Source: Streptomyces candidus
GTDB taxonomy: Bacteria > Actinomycetota > Actinomycetes > Streptomycetales > Streptomycetaceae
Length of the DNA stretch: 64,000 bases
NCBI RefSeq assembly: GCF_014207445.1
Contig: NZ_JACHEM010000006.1
Location: forward strand, 1 to 64,000
Direction of reading: 5' to 3'
This document shows, in pieces, positions 17,582-26,973 of the stretch; the first letter of the stretch is position 1, and each line of letters opens with the position of its first letter. The translations under genes were made by a program, and so were the position numbers. The notes beneath the pieces were generated by a model that was not told where the DNA came from, did no database searches, and saw nothing but the letters and a program-made list of their open reading frames with translations.

Positions 17582-20500
17582 TTACCCGGTGGCCCCGGGC
17601 AAGCCGGTACGGGCCGGCCGGACCTCGGGTGCCGCATGCGCAGCCTGCGACGTATCCGTCGTCGGCGACTCTTCCGTCACGTCCGCCGCCGGGGCACCTG
17701 TGCTCCCGTCCGCCGCCGGGGATCCTGGCGCCTCGTCCGCCGCCCGGCGGAACATGCGGGTCGCGGTGATCTCGCCGTGGATCGTCTCGCCCCCGGTGCT
17801 CTGCTGCGGCAGTCCGGGGCGCAGGTGCTCCTCGACGCTGATGTACTTCAGGCCCGCCCTCAGGTCCGCGTCGTTGCGCAGCCGGATGACGAGCGGGAAC
17901 TCGGCGAGCGCGGTCGTGTCGAACAGACCGGTCGTGTAGAGAAGCTGGACGCCGAGCGCATCGGAGACCGCCCGCTGGAGTTCGAGCAGGTACGTCGCGT
18001 TGGCGCGACCGATCGGGTTGTCCAGGAACAGCGTGCCCGCGTGCCGGTGCTTGTCGCGGCCCCGGTCGTTGCTGCGCAGGGCGGCCATCGTGCAGTACAG
18101 GGCGATCGCAGCGGTGAGCAGTTGGCCGCCGGAGAAGACGTCGCCCATCTGCCCGACCGGCACCCGCTCGGCACGCAGCACCGCGTCCGGCTTGAGGATC
18201 TCCACCGCGATGCCCCTGGGTTCCAGTGCCGCCTGCACCCCGTGCAGCAGCAGGGACATTCCGTCGCGGCGCATGTCGGTGTTCTTCTTCACGGCGGCCC
18301 GGGTCGCCTCGTCGACGACTTCGCCGAGCCGTTCGACGAGGGTGGCCTGGTCGGGTTCCTCGAAACGGATCCGCAGGAACTCCTGCCCCGACCACTCCCC
18401 CAGCCCCTCCGGCAGCCGGGACAGGCGCTGCGCGGAACGCAGGGTGGCCAGCGCGGACTCCACGAGCCCGCGCAGCCGGTCGACGATGCTGTCGCGATTG
18501 CGCTCAAGCTGCGCCAACTCATCGGTGAGAACGCGCAGTCGGGGCGCGAAGGCCGCCGCCCAGGCCGCCGCGTGCTCGGGAAGCGAAGCGGCGGGCAGCT
18601 CCCGGATCTGCTGCCGGGCGGGGGTGCGTACCTGTTCGTACCGGGTGGAGTTGGCGTGGCGTACGAGCACATCGCTCGCCTCGCGCACCGCCGCTTCCGC
18701 CGACGACAGGTCGCCCGCGCAGCCGCGCAGTGAACGGCGGGCCTCCGCCGCCGAGTTGCGGGCCTCCATCAGCGTGCCGGGGTAGGGCTCGTGGACCTCC
18801 TGGTCCTCGTCCTGGTGGTCGCGCAGCAGGTCTCGCAGCAGCGCGGCCGTCTCATCGAAGCCTCCGGCCGCGTCCTCGGCGGCGCGGTGTGCGAGCAGCA
18901 GTTCGGCGTGCGCGGCGCGGGCCGTCTCCAGCGCCTCGGTGCGGGAGCCGAGTTCGGCGGTGGCGGTGCGCAGCAGGGTCTGGGCGTGCTCGGCGTCGGC
19001 GGGCACCAGGTCCTCGGCCAGGACGGTGTGCGCCTCGCCGTCCTCGGGTGCCAGGCGCTCCGCCTCGCCGCGCAGACGGCCCAGTTGCTCGCTCGCGGCC
19101 GACGCCCTGGTCTCCAGCGTCTGTACGAGCGACTCGGCGCGGGCGGCGGCTGCCTGGCGGGACGGGCCGTCGGCACCGTCGTTGCTCTCCAGGAGCTGGC
19201 CCGCCCGGTTGCGGACCTTGTTGCTGAGGCGGTTCAGCTCGGCGAGGGCAGCGCTCTCGTCGCTCTCGGCGCGGGCCTGTTCGGCACGCAGGTCCGCGCC
19301 GACGCCGACCTTCTCGTAGAGCTGGGAGGCGGCTCGGTAGGCCTCGCGCAGGGTGGGCAGCGCCTGGCGCGGCGCGCCTTCGGGGAGGTCGGGAACCGTC
19401 TCGGGCGCGCCCGCGATCTCGGCCCGCTCGGCACGCAGGGTGCGCGAGGTGCGGTGGGCGTCGTCGGCGGTGCGCTGGGCGGTGCGGCGGTCCTCGTCGG
19501 CGGCCTTGGCACGTTCCAGAAGGGTGGCGGCGCGGGCCTCCGACTCGGCCGCCTCGTCGGCGAGTTCGCGGAGCCGGGCCTGCCAGCCGGCGCGTTCGCG
19601 CAGCCGGTGGGCGAGTCCGGCGAGGACGTCGGCGGCCCGGCGGGCGCGCTGGGCGGCTTCCTGTCGTTCGTCGCGCACCCGGGCGGCGTCGGCCGCCGCC
19701 TCGTCGGCCTCGGCGCGTACCGTACGGGCCTCCGCGTGCACGGCTTCGGCCGCTTCGGCCGCCTCGCGTGCGATTGCGGCGGCCTCGGCCAGTTCGGCGA
19801 GCCTGCCGGGCGGGCAGTCCGCGCGCCAGGAGCCCAGCCTGGCGGCGAGGGTGCGGTCCCCGGTGAGCCGCGCGGAGAGGGCGCGGATCTCCTCGTCGCG
19901 GGCGGTGGCGCGGGCGCGCAGTGCCTGCCGTTCCTCGTCGGCGGCGTGCTCGTCGTGCATGGCGGGGTTCGGCGGTACGAGGAAGACGGCGCCCTGGCCG
20001 GTGCCGTCGCCGCCGCCCGGTCCGGGAACGGGCGCGAGGAGCGCGGCGGCGGTGCCGACCGCGACGGCGGAACGCGGCAGCAGTGCGGCGCCCGCGAGGA
20101 CGTCACGTGCGCGTGCGTGCGAGTCGGGGTCGGTGATGACGACGCCGTCGACGAGTTCGGGCCGGGCGGCGAGGACCGCGGCGTGGTCGGCGGGGTCGAC
20201 GGCCTGGGCGAGGTAGCGCCAGCCGGGGAGGGCCGGGATGCCGTGCTCGCCCAGGTACTCCACGGTGGTCAGGACGTCGGGGCTGGGCGGCAGGAGGCCG
20301 CCGTCGCCGAGGGCGCCGAGGATGCGCGAGTCGTCGGCGGCTGCGGTGCGCAGGTCGAAGAGCTGGCGCTCGGCGGAGGCGACGCCCTGTTCCAGGAGGG
20401 CGAGGAGGTCCTCGGCGTTGCGGTCCAGCTCCTCGACGCTGAGCGGGCCGTCGGTGCCGGAGCGGGGGCCGCGGCGGGCGTGGGCGACGGTGGCGGTGCT

Positions 20501-22618
20501 GCCCGTACGGCGGTGGCCGTCGGATGCCGCGGGGGTGTCAGAGTGGCGCGGGGGGCCGACGGTGCCGGGGGTACGGGCCTGCTCCGGACCCTGCGTGGTC
20601 TGCGCACCGCCGGTGTGCGGGGCGTCTCCGCTGCCTGTGCCGGCCGTGCCGTGCGCGCCGGGGATCGCGGTGCGCCGTGCGGACTGCTCGCCGTGTTCCG
20701 GGCCGCCGGCGTCGGTTCCGTACGCGGCCGGTCCTTCGCCGCTGCGGGGTTGCGGGAGGCCGGACGTGGCGGCCGTCGGCAGGCTCAGCAGCTCCGCGAG
20801 ACGTTCCTCGGCGGCGATCGAGGCCGCCGCGCGGTGCTCCGCCTCGTGGGCGGCGGTGGCGGCGCGTGCCGCGTCTGCCGCGCGGGCGGCGCCCAGTTCG
20901 GCGCGGGCGTCTGCCGCGGCCGCTTCGCGTGCTCTGTCCGCTGTCGTTCGGGCGGCTTCGCGGGCGGTGTCCCAGGCGGCGACGGCGGTCTTCTCGGCGT
21001 CGGAGGCCGCCAGCGCGGCGCGGGCCGGGTCGGCGTCGGGGGCGGTGTCGTCGAGCCAGCCCGCCCGTACCGCTTCGGCCGTTTCGGCTTCGACCTCGGC
21101 CAGGCGCTGGCGGAGGTGGCCGATCTCGCTGCGGGCGCGCTGTGCCTCGGTGGCGGCGACGGTGGCGTCACGGTGCGCGGCCTCGCCCGTCTCCTGAAGG
21201 GCGGCGGAACGCTCCTCCTGTTCGGCCGCGACGCGCTCGCCGTCCTCGGCGGCGCTGTGCAGGGCACGTACGAGGTCGGTGGCGGCCGTGGCGCGGGCGG
21301 CGAGCGCCGGGGCCGCGTCCCGTTCCGCCTCACGGATGGCGACGGCCACGCGCGCGGAGCGGTCGGCGGCGGCGCGGTGGCGCAGCACGACCTCGGCGGC
21401 CTGCCACGCCGAGTGCAGGGTGCGGGCGTCGGCCAGCTCGCGGCGCTGGGCGGCGGCGCTCTTCTCGGCGGCTGCGAGGGCCAGGGAGGCGTGCCGGTAG
21501 GCGAGTTCGGCGGAGATCAGGGCACTGTGGCCGCGGGCGGTCTCCGCCTCGGTGACGGTGTGCGCGGCGGTGGCGACCCGCTGGGCGAGTTCCGCGGTGC
21601 GGCCCCGCTCCTGGGCGGCGCGGGCGGAGAGCCGCCGGGAGAGGGTACGGGTGCGGCGCTCGGCGCCGGTGTGGATGTCGCGGGCGCGGGCGCGGGTGTC
21701 GGCGGCGTCGACGATCCGGCCGAGGAGGTCGACGGATCCGGCGGTGAACTCGCGTTCGGCCATCAGTTCGGCACGGCGGCCCAGTTTGCTGCCGAAGCCG
21801 TGCACCAGGTCGGCGAGGCCGTCGGTGTCCCGGGTGTCGGTGACGGCGCGCAGCAGCAGGTCGGTGAAGTCCGAGTCCTTCTTGACCGCGAAGAGGCCCG
21901 CCGCCTCGCCCTCGTCGGCGTTCATCTCACGCTGGTAGCGGAAGAGTTCCGGGTCGAGGCCGAGCTCGGTGAGGTGCTCGTTCCAGCGGTCGTGGATCTC
22001 TTCCCAGTGGATGTCGAGGTGGGGGTAGGACTTGCCCGCCTCGGTGAGTGCGTCGCGGAACCCCTTCATGGTGCGGCGGCGGCCGTGCGCGCCCGACGCG
22101 CCCTCAAGCGGGCGTCGTACCGCGGTGGACTCGGCGACCGGCAGGGAGTCCAGGCTCAGCCCGGGGCCCGGGCGGAAGGAGTACCAAGCCTCGGCGAACT
22201 TGCGGGGGTCGTGGGAGACCTGTCGGCCGCGCCACTCGCTGACCTTGCCGACGACGACGCACTCGCCGGTCAGGGTGTGCTGCCACTCCAGGGCGACGTG
22301 CCCGCAGTCGTCGGCGAGCAGGAACTTGCGGAGCACACCGGAGCTGGCGCCGCCCAGGGTGTTGCGGTGACCGGGCAGCATGACCGAGAAGATCAGCTTG
22401 AGGAGGACGGACTTGCCGCCGCCGTTCTCCAGGAAGAGCACGCCTGCGGGCGCCGGGCGGCGGGGCGGCCCGGCCGGCTCGTCCTCGAAGAACTCCGCCT
22501 GGGTGGGCGCCGGCCGGGGTACCGGTGCGCCCACTCCGCGCAGGTCGAGGACGGTGTCGGCGTAGCGCGCTCCGGCGGGCCCGATGGAGTAGAGGCGGAC
22601 CCGGGACAACTCGTACAT
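17582..22618 (-). CDS. SMC-like (MukB/JetC-type) ATPase
   Basis: A 1678-aa protein with the architecture of SMC/MukB ATPases. The N-terminal head has Walker A LENGGGKSVLL (K69). Long Ala/Glu/Arg-rich coiled coils (about 280-600 and 880-1370) flank a globular hinge-like region (about 730-870). The C-terminal head has the ABC signature FSGGQL (about 1500) and Walker B LFLDNPIG (D1533). The residue after the Walker B Asp is Asn, where SMC proteins normally have catalytic Glu. A Gly/Thr/Pro-rich insertion of about 100 residues precedes the hinge (about 613-720). The ATG at 22618 has only a weak GAGAG site. It lies 37 bp after the winged-helix gene in a three-gene operon. Expected role: DNA compaction, loop extrusion or plasmid restriction as in MukBEF/Mks/Wadjet (inference). 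Confidence 0.8.
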   Translation of the reverse strand: MYELSRVRLYSIGPAGARYADTVLDLRGVGAPVPRPAPTQAEFFEDEPAGPPRRPAPAGVLFLENGGGKSVLLKLIFSVMLPGHRNTLGGASSGVLRKFLLADDCGHVALEWQHTLTGECVVVGKVSEWRGRQVSHDPRKFAEAWYSFRPGPGLSLDSLPVAESTAVRRPLEGASGAHGRRRTMKGFRDALTEAGKSYPHLDIHWEEIHDRWNEHLTELGLDPELFRYQREMNADEGEAAGLFAVKKDSDFTDLLLRAVTDTRDTDGLADLVHGFGSKLGRRAELMAEREFTAGSVDLLGRIVDAADTRARARDIHTGAERRTRTLSRRLSARAAQERGRTAELAQRVATAAHTVTEAETARGHSALISAELAYRHASLALAAAEKSAAAQRRELADARTLHSAWQAAEVVLRHRAAADRSARVAVAIREAERDAAPALAARATAATDLVRALHSAAEDGERVAAEQEERSAALQETGEAAHRDATVAATEAQRARSEIGHLRQRLAEVEAETAEAVRAGWLDDTAPDADPARAALAASDAEKTAVAAWDTAREAARTTADRAREAAAADARAELGAARAADAARAATAAHEAEHRAAASIAAEERLAELLSLPTAATSGLPQPRSGEGPAAYGTDAGGPEHGEQSARRTAIPGAHGTAGTGSGDAPHTGGAQTTQGPEQARTPGTVGPPRHSDTPAASDGHRRTGSTATVAHARRGPRSGTDGPLSVEELDRNAEDLLALLEQGVASAERQLFDLRTAAADDSRILGALGDGGLLPPSPDVLTTVEYLGEHGIPALPGWRYLAQAVDPADHAAVLAARPELVDGVVITDPDSHARARDVLAGAALLPRSAVAVGTAAALLAPVPGPGGGDGTGQGAVFLVPPNPAMHDEHAADEERQALRARATARDEEIRALSARLTGDRTLAARLGSWRADCPPGRLAELAEAAAIAREAAEAAEAVHAEARTVRAEADEAAADAARVRDERQEAAQRARRAADVLAGLAHRLRERAGWQARLRELADEAAESEARAATLLERAKAADEDRRTAQRTADDAHRTSRTLRAERAEIAGAPETVPDLPEGAPRQALPTLREAYRAASQLYEKVGVGADLRAEQARAESDESAALAELNRLSNKVRNRAGQLLESNDGADGPSRQAAAARAESLVQTLETRASAASEQLGRLRGEAERLAPEDGEAHTVLAEDLVPADAEHAQTLLRTATAELGSRTEALETARAAHAELLLAHRAAEDAAGGFDETAALLRDLLRDHQDEDQEVHEPYPGTLMEARNSAAEARRSLRGCAGDLSSAEAAVREASDVLVRHANSTRYEQVRTPARQQIRELPAASLPEHAAAWAAAFAPRLRVLTDELAQLERNRDSIVDRLRGLVESALATLRSAQRLSRLPEGLGEWSGQEFLRIRFEEPDQATLVERLGEVVDEATRAAVKKNTDMRRDGMSLLLHGVQAALEPRGIAVEILKPDAVLRAERVPVGQMGDVFSGGQLLTAAIALYCTMAALRSNDRGRDKHRHAGTLFLDNPIGRANATYLLELQRAVSDALGVQLLYTTGLFDTTALAEFPLVIRLRNDADLRAGLKYISVEEHLRPGLPQQSTGGETIHGEITATRMFRRAADEAPGSPAADGSTGAPAADVTEESPTTDTSQAAHAAPEVRPARTGLPGATG

Positions 22619-22655
22619 GGCGGCGGACTCTCAGTCTTAAGTCGTCTCGGCGGAA

Positions 22656-23546
22656 TTACGCGTGAAAGGGCAGGCCGGCGTCGGCGGCCAGTTCGAGGTC
22701 GTCGGTCCCGGACGGCGGGACGAGAGTGGCCGTGCCGTCCGTGACGGGGACGACGCCCAGTTCCAGGAGTTCGGTCAGGGCGGCACTGCCCGCCATGTCG
22801 CGGACCTGCAACTGGTAGCGGGCGGTGGTGCGGTAGGAGCCGCCCGCGTCGTCCCCGGTGCGCTGGAGGAAACCGGAGTCGGTGAGGAAGGCGACGGCCT
22901 TGCCGACGATGCCGGTGGTGGAGCCGGCCAGGCGCCGGGCGTCCTTGGTGGCGCCGGTGGCGCTGCGCCGGGAGTAGATCCGCCAGGCGGACTCCAGGCC
23001 GGGGGCCTCGGTGGCGGGGTCGGTGTTCTCTCCCGCCTCCTCGGCTCGCTCCTCCAGCCGTCGGCAGGCCTGCCGCACGAAGGCGTCCACGCCGTTGACG
23101 GTGAGGCGGCCGATGTAGCCGTCGTCGGCGAGGTCCTCGGGGCGGGGAAAGGCCATGGCGGCGACGGCGAGATGGGCGAGTCCGTGCAGGAAGCGGTCGG
23201 CGGACTCGGCCGAGGCGCGGCGGGCGTAGTCCCCCATCCGTACGGCGAAGACCGAGTCCTCCCCCGCCGAGACGGCCATCCCGGCGCGCGTGGACACCTC
23301 CAGGACGACGAGCCCGAGGCCGGTGGCGACGGCGTCGGCGAGCCGTGCGAAAGCGCTCTCCTCGCGGTAGCGGCGCAGCAGTTCGGCGTACTCGGCGTCG
23401 CGGGCGGGCAGCAGCTTGGGCTGGAGGCCGAAGGAGACGAGGCGGGCGGCGTCGGCCGCGTCGGCGGGGGTGACCGCTGCGGGGGCGGCGGGCGCGTCGA
23501 CGGCGTCGCTGCTCCACGCGCTGTGCTCTGCGTGGGTCTCGCTCAC
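22656..23546 (-). CDS. MukE/JetB-like winged-helix partner of the SMC protein
   Basis: A 296-aa soluble protein, predicted as the KITE-type subunit. The middle is helical (LLRRYREESAFARLADAVATG). The C-terminal part ends in a winged-helix-like unit (GIVGKAVAFLTDSGFLQRTG, then YRTTARYQLQVRD), as in DUF4194/MukE-type proteins. The assignment rests on this fold, the size and the gene order, not on a sequence signature. The start is GTG at 23546 with GAGGAG about 9 bases upstream. It is placed between the kleisin-like gene (58-bp gap) and the SMC-like gene (37-bp gap). Confidence 0.65.
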   Translation of the reverse strand: MSETHAEHSAWSSDAVDAPAAPAAVTPADAADAARLVSFGLQPKLLPARDAEYAELLRRYREESAFARLADAVATGLGLVVLEVSTRAGMAVSAGEDSVFAVRMGDYARRASAESADRFLHGLAHLAVAAMAFPRPEDLADDGYIGRLTVNGVDAFVRQACRRLEERAEEAGENTDPATEAPGLESAWRIYSRRSATGATKDARRLAGSTTGIVGKAVAFLTDSGFLQRTGDDAGGSYRTTARYQLQVRDMAGSAALTELLELGVVPVTDGTATLVPPSGTDDLELAADAGLPFHA

Positions 23547-23604
23547 GGCTGCTGCTCCTCGGTGGGGGTGTCCAGGGGTACGCGGGTGGTGGGGCGGGCC
23601 TGGG

Positions 23605-25137
23605 TCACGAGGCCTCCGCCCGGCCGGTCGCCATGCCGGCGGCGTCGAGCAGGGCGGTGCCCACGACGAGGTCGGCGCCGCCGAACTCGGGGTCGTGCAG
23701 CGGCGTGCCGTCGTCGACGGCGAACAGCAGGCGTTCCTCGCCCTGGCGGTACGCCGTACCGACGGGCGGGCTGGCGGCGTGCACCGCGAGCAGGGCGACG
23801 AGGTAGGGCAGTTCGGTGCCGGGGGCCCGGCGGCGGGCCTCGGCGAGCAGCCCGGAGAGCCGGCGGGGGGCGTCGTGCGGGAGGTCGAGCAGGTCTTGGG
23901 CGTCGGCGAGCTGCTCCTCGCTGAAGCGGCTGTCGTCGGGGGTGGCGATCAGGTCGGGTTCGGGCATCTCGACGCCCAGGTGTTCGCGTTCCACCGGTGG
24001 GCTGAGCAGTATGTCGACCAGGTCGCCGACCCGTACGGAGGTGGGGGTGCGCAGCCCCGCGCCGTGGGCGAAGAAGGCGTCGGTGACACGGATCGCCTTC
24101 TCCAGGGGCAGCGGAAGCACGGGGGCGACCAGCTGCCCGTACAGGTCGAGCCCCGCATGGGCGCTGACGGGTGCGAAGGCCTGCCGGTCCTGCTCGGCGC
24201 GGAACAGCGGTCCGGCCTCCAGGAGGCGGGACTGGAGCTGGGTGTGGCGGCGGATGCAGTCCTTGACGATGTCCACGAGTTCGGCGGCGCGGCGCTTCTG
24301 CTCGGGTTCCTCGGACTCGTCGCGGGCCTTGCGGATGTTGGTGAGGATCGCGTTCTCGTGCCGGTAGCGGTCGGCGACGTGGTCGAGGGCCTCGGCGATC
24401 ATGTCGGGGACGGCGTTGAGCCAGTCGACCGCGCGGACGTTGCGCCGGGTGGCCTCCAGGGTGCGGCGCAGCGTCTCGGCGTACTGGACGGTCCGGTAGC
24501 GGGCCTGTTCGGCGGCGAGCTGGGCGTCGGCGAGGCGGCCGCGGTTGATCAGGACCTCGAGTTTGACCTCGGCGGCGATCTGGGCGCTGGTGACGTCGGT
24601 GTCGAGGGCGCCGACCAGGACGTTGACGGCCTCGTCGGTGGTGCGCAGGAAGACTCCGCCGCCGTATCCGGCGACTTCTTCGACGAGTTTGAAGTCGTAG
24701 TCGCGGCGGGTGTACACGCCGTCGGCGGAGAAGGTGCCGTAGACGGCGCGGAAGCCGCGGTCGACGCTGCCGACGTTGACCAGGTTCTCCAGCACCCAGC
24801 GGGCGACCCGTTCGTGCTCGGCGGCGGGGCGGCTCGGGGCCTGGGCGGCGACGCGCGGCAGCAGCCGGGAGACGATCTGCTCGTGGTCGGCGCCGGTGTC
24901 GAAGTCCATGTTGAGCGTGATGAGGTCGATCGCGGCGAGGGCGACCTCGGCCATCGCGTAGACCGTGTATTCGCCGGCCAGGTTGGCCTTGCGCACGTCG
25001 AGGTCGTGGAGCGGGGCGGTGCAGGCGAGCGCCCGAAGGCGCCGCGCGAGCCCTTCGTCGGCGGCCGGGCCCTGGGCGGGCCGCGGCCCCGCGCTGAGCT
25101 GGGGCGGAACGAATTCCGTCGAGGCAGGCGAAGTCAC
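23605..25137 (-). CDS. MukF/JetA-like (kleisin-type) subunit
   Basis: A 510-aa soluble helical protein, first gene of the SMC operon. It has a winged-helix-like N-terminal half and a segment beginning LRTTDEAVNVLVGALDTDV followed by a long helix (AAEVKLEVLINRGRLADAQL), reminiscent of the MukF/JetA neck helix. A further helical domain ends in a C-terminal region that would contact the SMC head. Assignment is by size, helix pattern and operon position; it could be a distinct family. The GTG at 25137 appears leaderless: TAATCT (25145-25150, minus strand) ends seven bases before it and there is no usable ribosome site. Confidence 0.6.
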   Translation of the reverse strand: MTSPASTEFVPPQLSAGPRPAQGPAADEGLARRLRALACTAPLHDLDVRKANLAGEYTVYAMAEVALAAIDLITLNMDFDTGADHEQIVSRLLPRVAAQAPSRPAAEHERVARWVLENLVNVGSVDRGFRAVYGTFSADGVYTRRDYDFKLVEEVAGYGGGVFLRTTDEAVNVLVGALDTDVTSAQIAAEVKLEVLINRGRLADAQLAAEQARYRTVQYAETLRRTLEATRRNVRAVDWLNAVPDMIAEALDHVADRYRHENAILTNIRKARDESEEPEQKRRAAELVDIVKDCIRRHTQLQSRLLEAGPLFRAEQDRQAFAPVSAHAGLDLYGQLVAPVLPLPLEKAIRVTDAFFAHGAGLRTPTSVRVGDLVDILLSPPVEREHLGVEMPEPDLIATPDDSRFSEEQLADAQDLLDLPHDAPRRLSGLLAEARRRAPGTELPYLVALLAVHAASPPVGTAYRQGEERLLFAVDDGTPLHDPEFGGADLVVGTALLDAAGMATGRAEAS

Positions 25138-25144
25138 GTGGCAC

Positions 25145-25150
25145 AGATTA
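25145..25150 (-). promoter_or_regulatory. -10 box of a leaderless promoter for the SMC operon
   Basis: TAATCT on the minus strand, seven bases before the GTG of the first gene. A -35 match is weak (TTCGAC with a 19-bp spacer). Confidence 0.45.
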
Positions 25151-25228
25151 GGTCCTCGCACTGACAACGGTCGAAACGGCCCAGATGGGAACGCTTGCCG
25201 CGGCGGACGCCGCCCGTGGAACCGCGGG

Positions 25229-25268
25229 CGGGCGGCGCGCCCCGGAGCGTTCCGGTGCGCGCCGCCCG
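25229..25268 (-). terminator. terminator of the HEAT-repeat gene
   Basis: Twelve-base arms CGGGCGGCGCGC and GCGCGCCGCCCG pair perfectly, with a further CCGGA/TCCGG pairing inside the loop. It separates the upstream HEAT-repeat gene from the SMC operon. Confidence 0.7.
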
Positions 25269-25274
25269 AGGGGT

Positions 25275-26693
25275 TCAGGCAGCGGTCGCGTCCGGCCCGA
25301 ACCTGCTGCGTACGGCGGTCTGCACCTCGGCCTCCTCGGCCGGGTCGGCGGCCAGTCGCCGCAGCCGGTCGGCGACCCGTGCGTCGGCGGTCTCGGCGTG
25401 CCGGGCGGCGACTTCCCGCGTCGTCTCCTCGCAGTCCCACAGGCACTCGACGGCGAAGCCGGAGGCGAAGGACGGATCGGTGGCGGCGAGGGCGCCTGCC
25501 GCGCGCTGCCGCAGGTGGGAGGAGGTGGTCTCGCGGTAGACGTGCCGCAGTACGGGTGCCGCCGCACAGATCCCGAGACGGCCCGCGCCGTCCACCAGCG
25601 TCCACAGCAGCGGGGCGTCGGGGCCTTCGGTGCGCACGGTCTCGCGCAGCGCTCCGAGGACCAGGGGCGCGTCCTGTGCCCCTCCGCGGCAGGCCAGCAC
25701 GCCCGCGGCGGAGGCCCCGAGGGCGTCGGGGCGGTGGACCCAGCCGCGGGCGGAGTCGACCGCTTCCGGGCCGCACATCCGCTCGAACGCGGCGACGGCG
25801 GCGTCCGCGACCGACCGCGACGGACTCGCCGCCGCTGCCTCTATCAGGCCGAGGACGGCGGGGTCGCGCGACTCGGCGAGGTAGTGCAGCGCCGTGCAGC
25901 GCGCCCCGTCGGAGCCCTCGTGGGCCGCCCGGAGGATGGTGGGGCGGTCTTCCGGTCCGGCGACCGCGGTCAGGCACCGGGCGGCGGGCACGTGCAGGGC
26001 GGCGCCCCGTTCCAGCCCGTCCTGCGCCCAGTCGAGGACGGCTTCCACGCTCCACCCGGGCCGGGGCCCGGCGGGTCGCATCTGGCGCTGCCAGCGGTCG
26101 AAGGATCCCTGTTCGCGGGCCGCGCGCACCCGGCCGCCGACCGTGTCGCGCGGATCCTCCGCCCACAGCCGCCAGGGCCTGGGCTCGAAGGCGTCGCGCA
26201 CGGCGGCGGCGAGTTCGGCGTCGCCCTCGGGTGTGTTCGCGAAGCGCGCGAGCACCGGGCCGGACAGCGCGCGCAGGCCGGCGTCGTCGTCGCGCAGGGC
26301 GAGTTCGTCGAGCGCCCAGGTCCAGTTGGTGCCGGTCCTGGCGTACCGGCGCAGCAGGATGAGGGCGTCGTCCCTGCCGTACGAGGCGAGGTGGCCGAGT
26401 ACGGCGAGCGCGAGCCCGGTCCGGTTCTCGTCCGTGTCGAGGACGTCCTCGACGTCGAAGAGGTGGTGTTCGATCGCGTCGAGGCCGCCGTCGAGGTCGA
26501 GGTAAAGGCGTGCGTAGTAGAGCGAGCGGTTCTCGACCTGCCAGTCGTGGCGGGGGTCGTGGAGCACGCAGTGGTCGAGGGCCGCAAGGGCTTCGGGGCG
26601 GGGTGCGGCGAGCGCGTGCAGCGTGCCGTCACCCCTGCCCCTTTGCAGGAGGCCGAGCAGGGTGCCGCTCGGCGCTATGACTGGTTCAAACAT
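25275..26693 (-). CDS. HEAT-repeat protein
   Basis: A 472-aa protein with repeated helical units typical of HEAT/PBS-lyase repeats in its second half, for example DRPTILRAAHEGSDGARC, DPAVLGLIEAAAASPSRSV and DAPLLWTLVDGAGRLG. There is no signal peptide or membrane helix. Such scaffolds bind proteins or nucleic acids; the partner is unknown. The ATG at 26693 is chosen with GAGG nine bases upstream; a slightly earlier ATG lacks a site. It is on the same strand as, and just upstream of, the SMC-like operon, but a strong hairpin and a separate promoter lie between them, so a functional link is only possible. Confidence 0.8.
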   Translation of the reverse strand: MFEPVIAPSGTLLGLLQRGRGDGTLHALAAPRPEALAALDHCVLHDPRHDWQVENRSLYYARLYLDLDGGLDAIEHHLFDVEDVLDTDENRTGLALAVLGHLASYGRDDALILLRRYARTGTNWTWALDELALRDDDAGLRALSGPVLARFANTPEGDAELAAAVRDAFEPRPWRLWAEDPRDTVGGRVRAAREQGSFDRWQRQMRPAGPRPGWSVEAVLDWAQDGLERGAALHVPAARCLTAVAGPEDRPTILRAAHEGSDGARCTALHYLAESRDPAVLGLIEAAAASPSRSVADAAVAAFERMCGPEAVDSARGWVHRPDALGASAAGVLACRGGAQDAPLVLGALRETVRTEGPDAPLLWTLVDGAGRLGICAAAPVLRHVYRETTSSHLRQRAAGALAATDPSFASGFAVECLWDCEETTREVAARHAETADARVADRLRRLAADPAEEAEVQTAVRSRFGPDATAA

Positions 26694-26973
26694 GGGGAAA
26701 AGCCTCACATCAAGCTGTCGACGCATCCGGGATTCATGCCGTGCCTACGCCGTGCGACAACTTGCTCGGCCGCCCGTCACAGTCTTCTGCTTGCTGTAGA
26801 CCATCTTCCTCTGCCTCTCATCGGTGGCCCGGAGTGGGCCCGTTCCACATATCCGTAATGCGGCGACTCCTGCCCGCACCTGGTGTTTGTGAATCCGACG
26901 TCATGATGGCCCAGGCATTTCGCCACCGCGACCACATTTACGACGTCCCCCCGGGACTCCCCGCTGCGGGCCC

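Noticed and set aside
18791-22744. A very long open frame on the plus strand opposite the SMC-like gene
   Set aside because: It mirrors the codon structure of the minus-strand gene; its translation is Gly/Val/Arg-rich with no domain motif and no ribosome site. High-GC genomes produce such antisense frames routinely.
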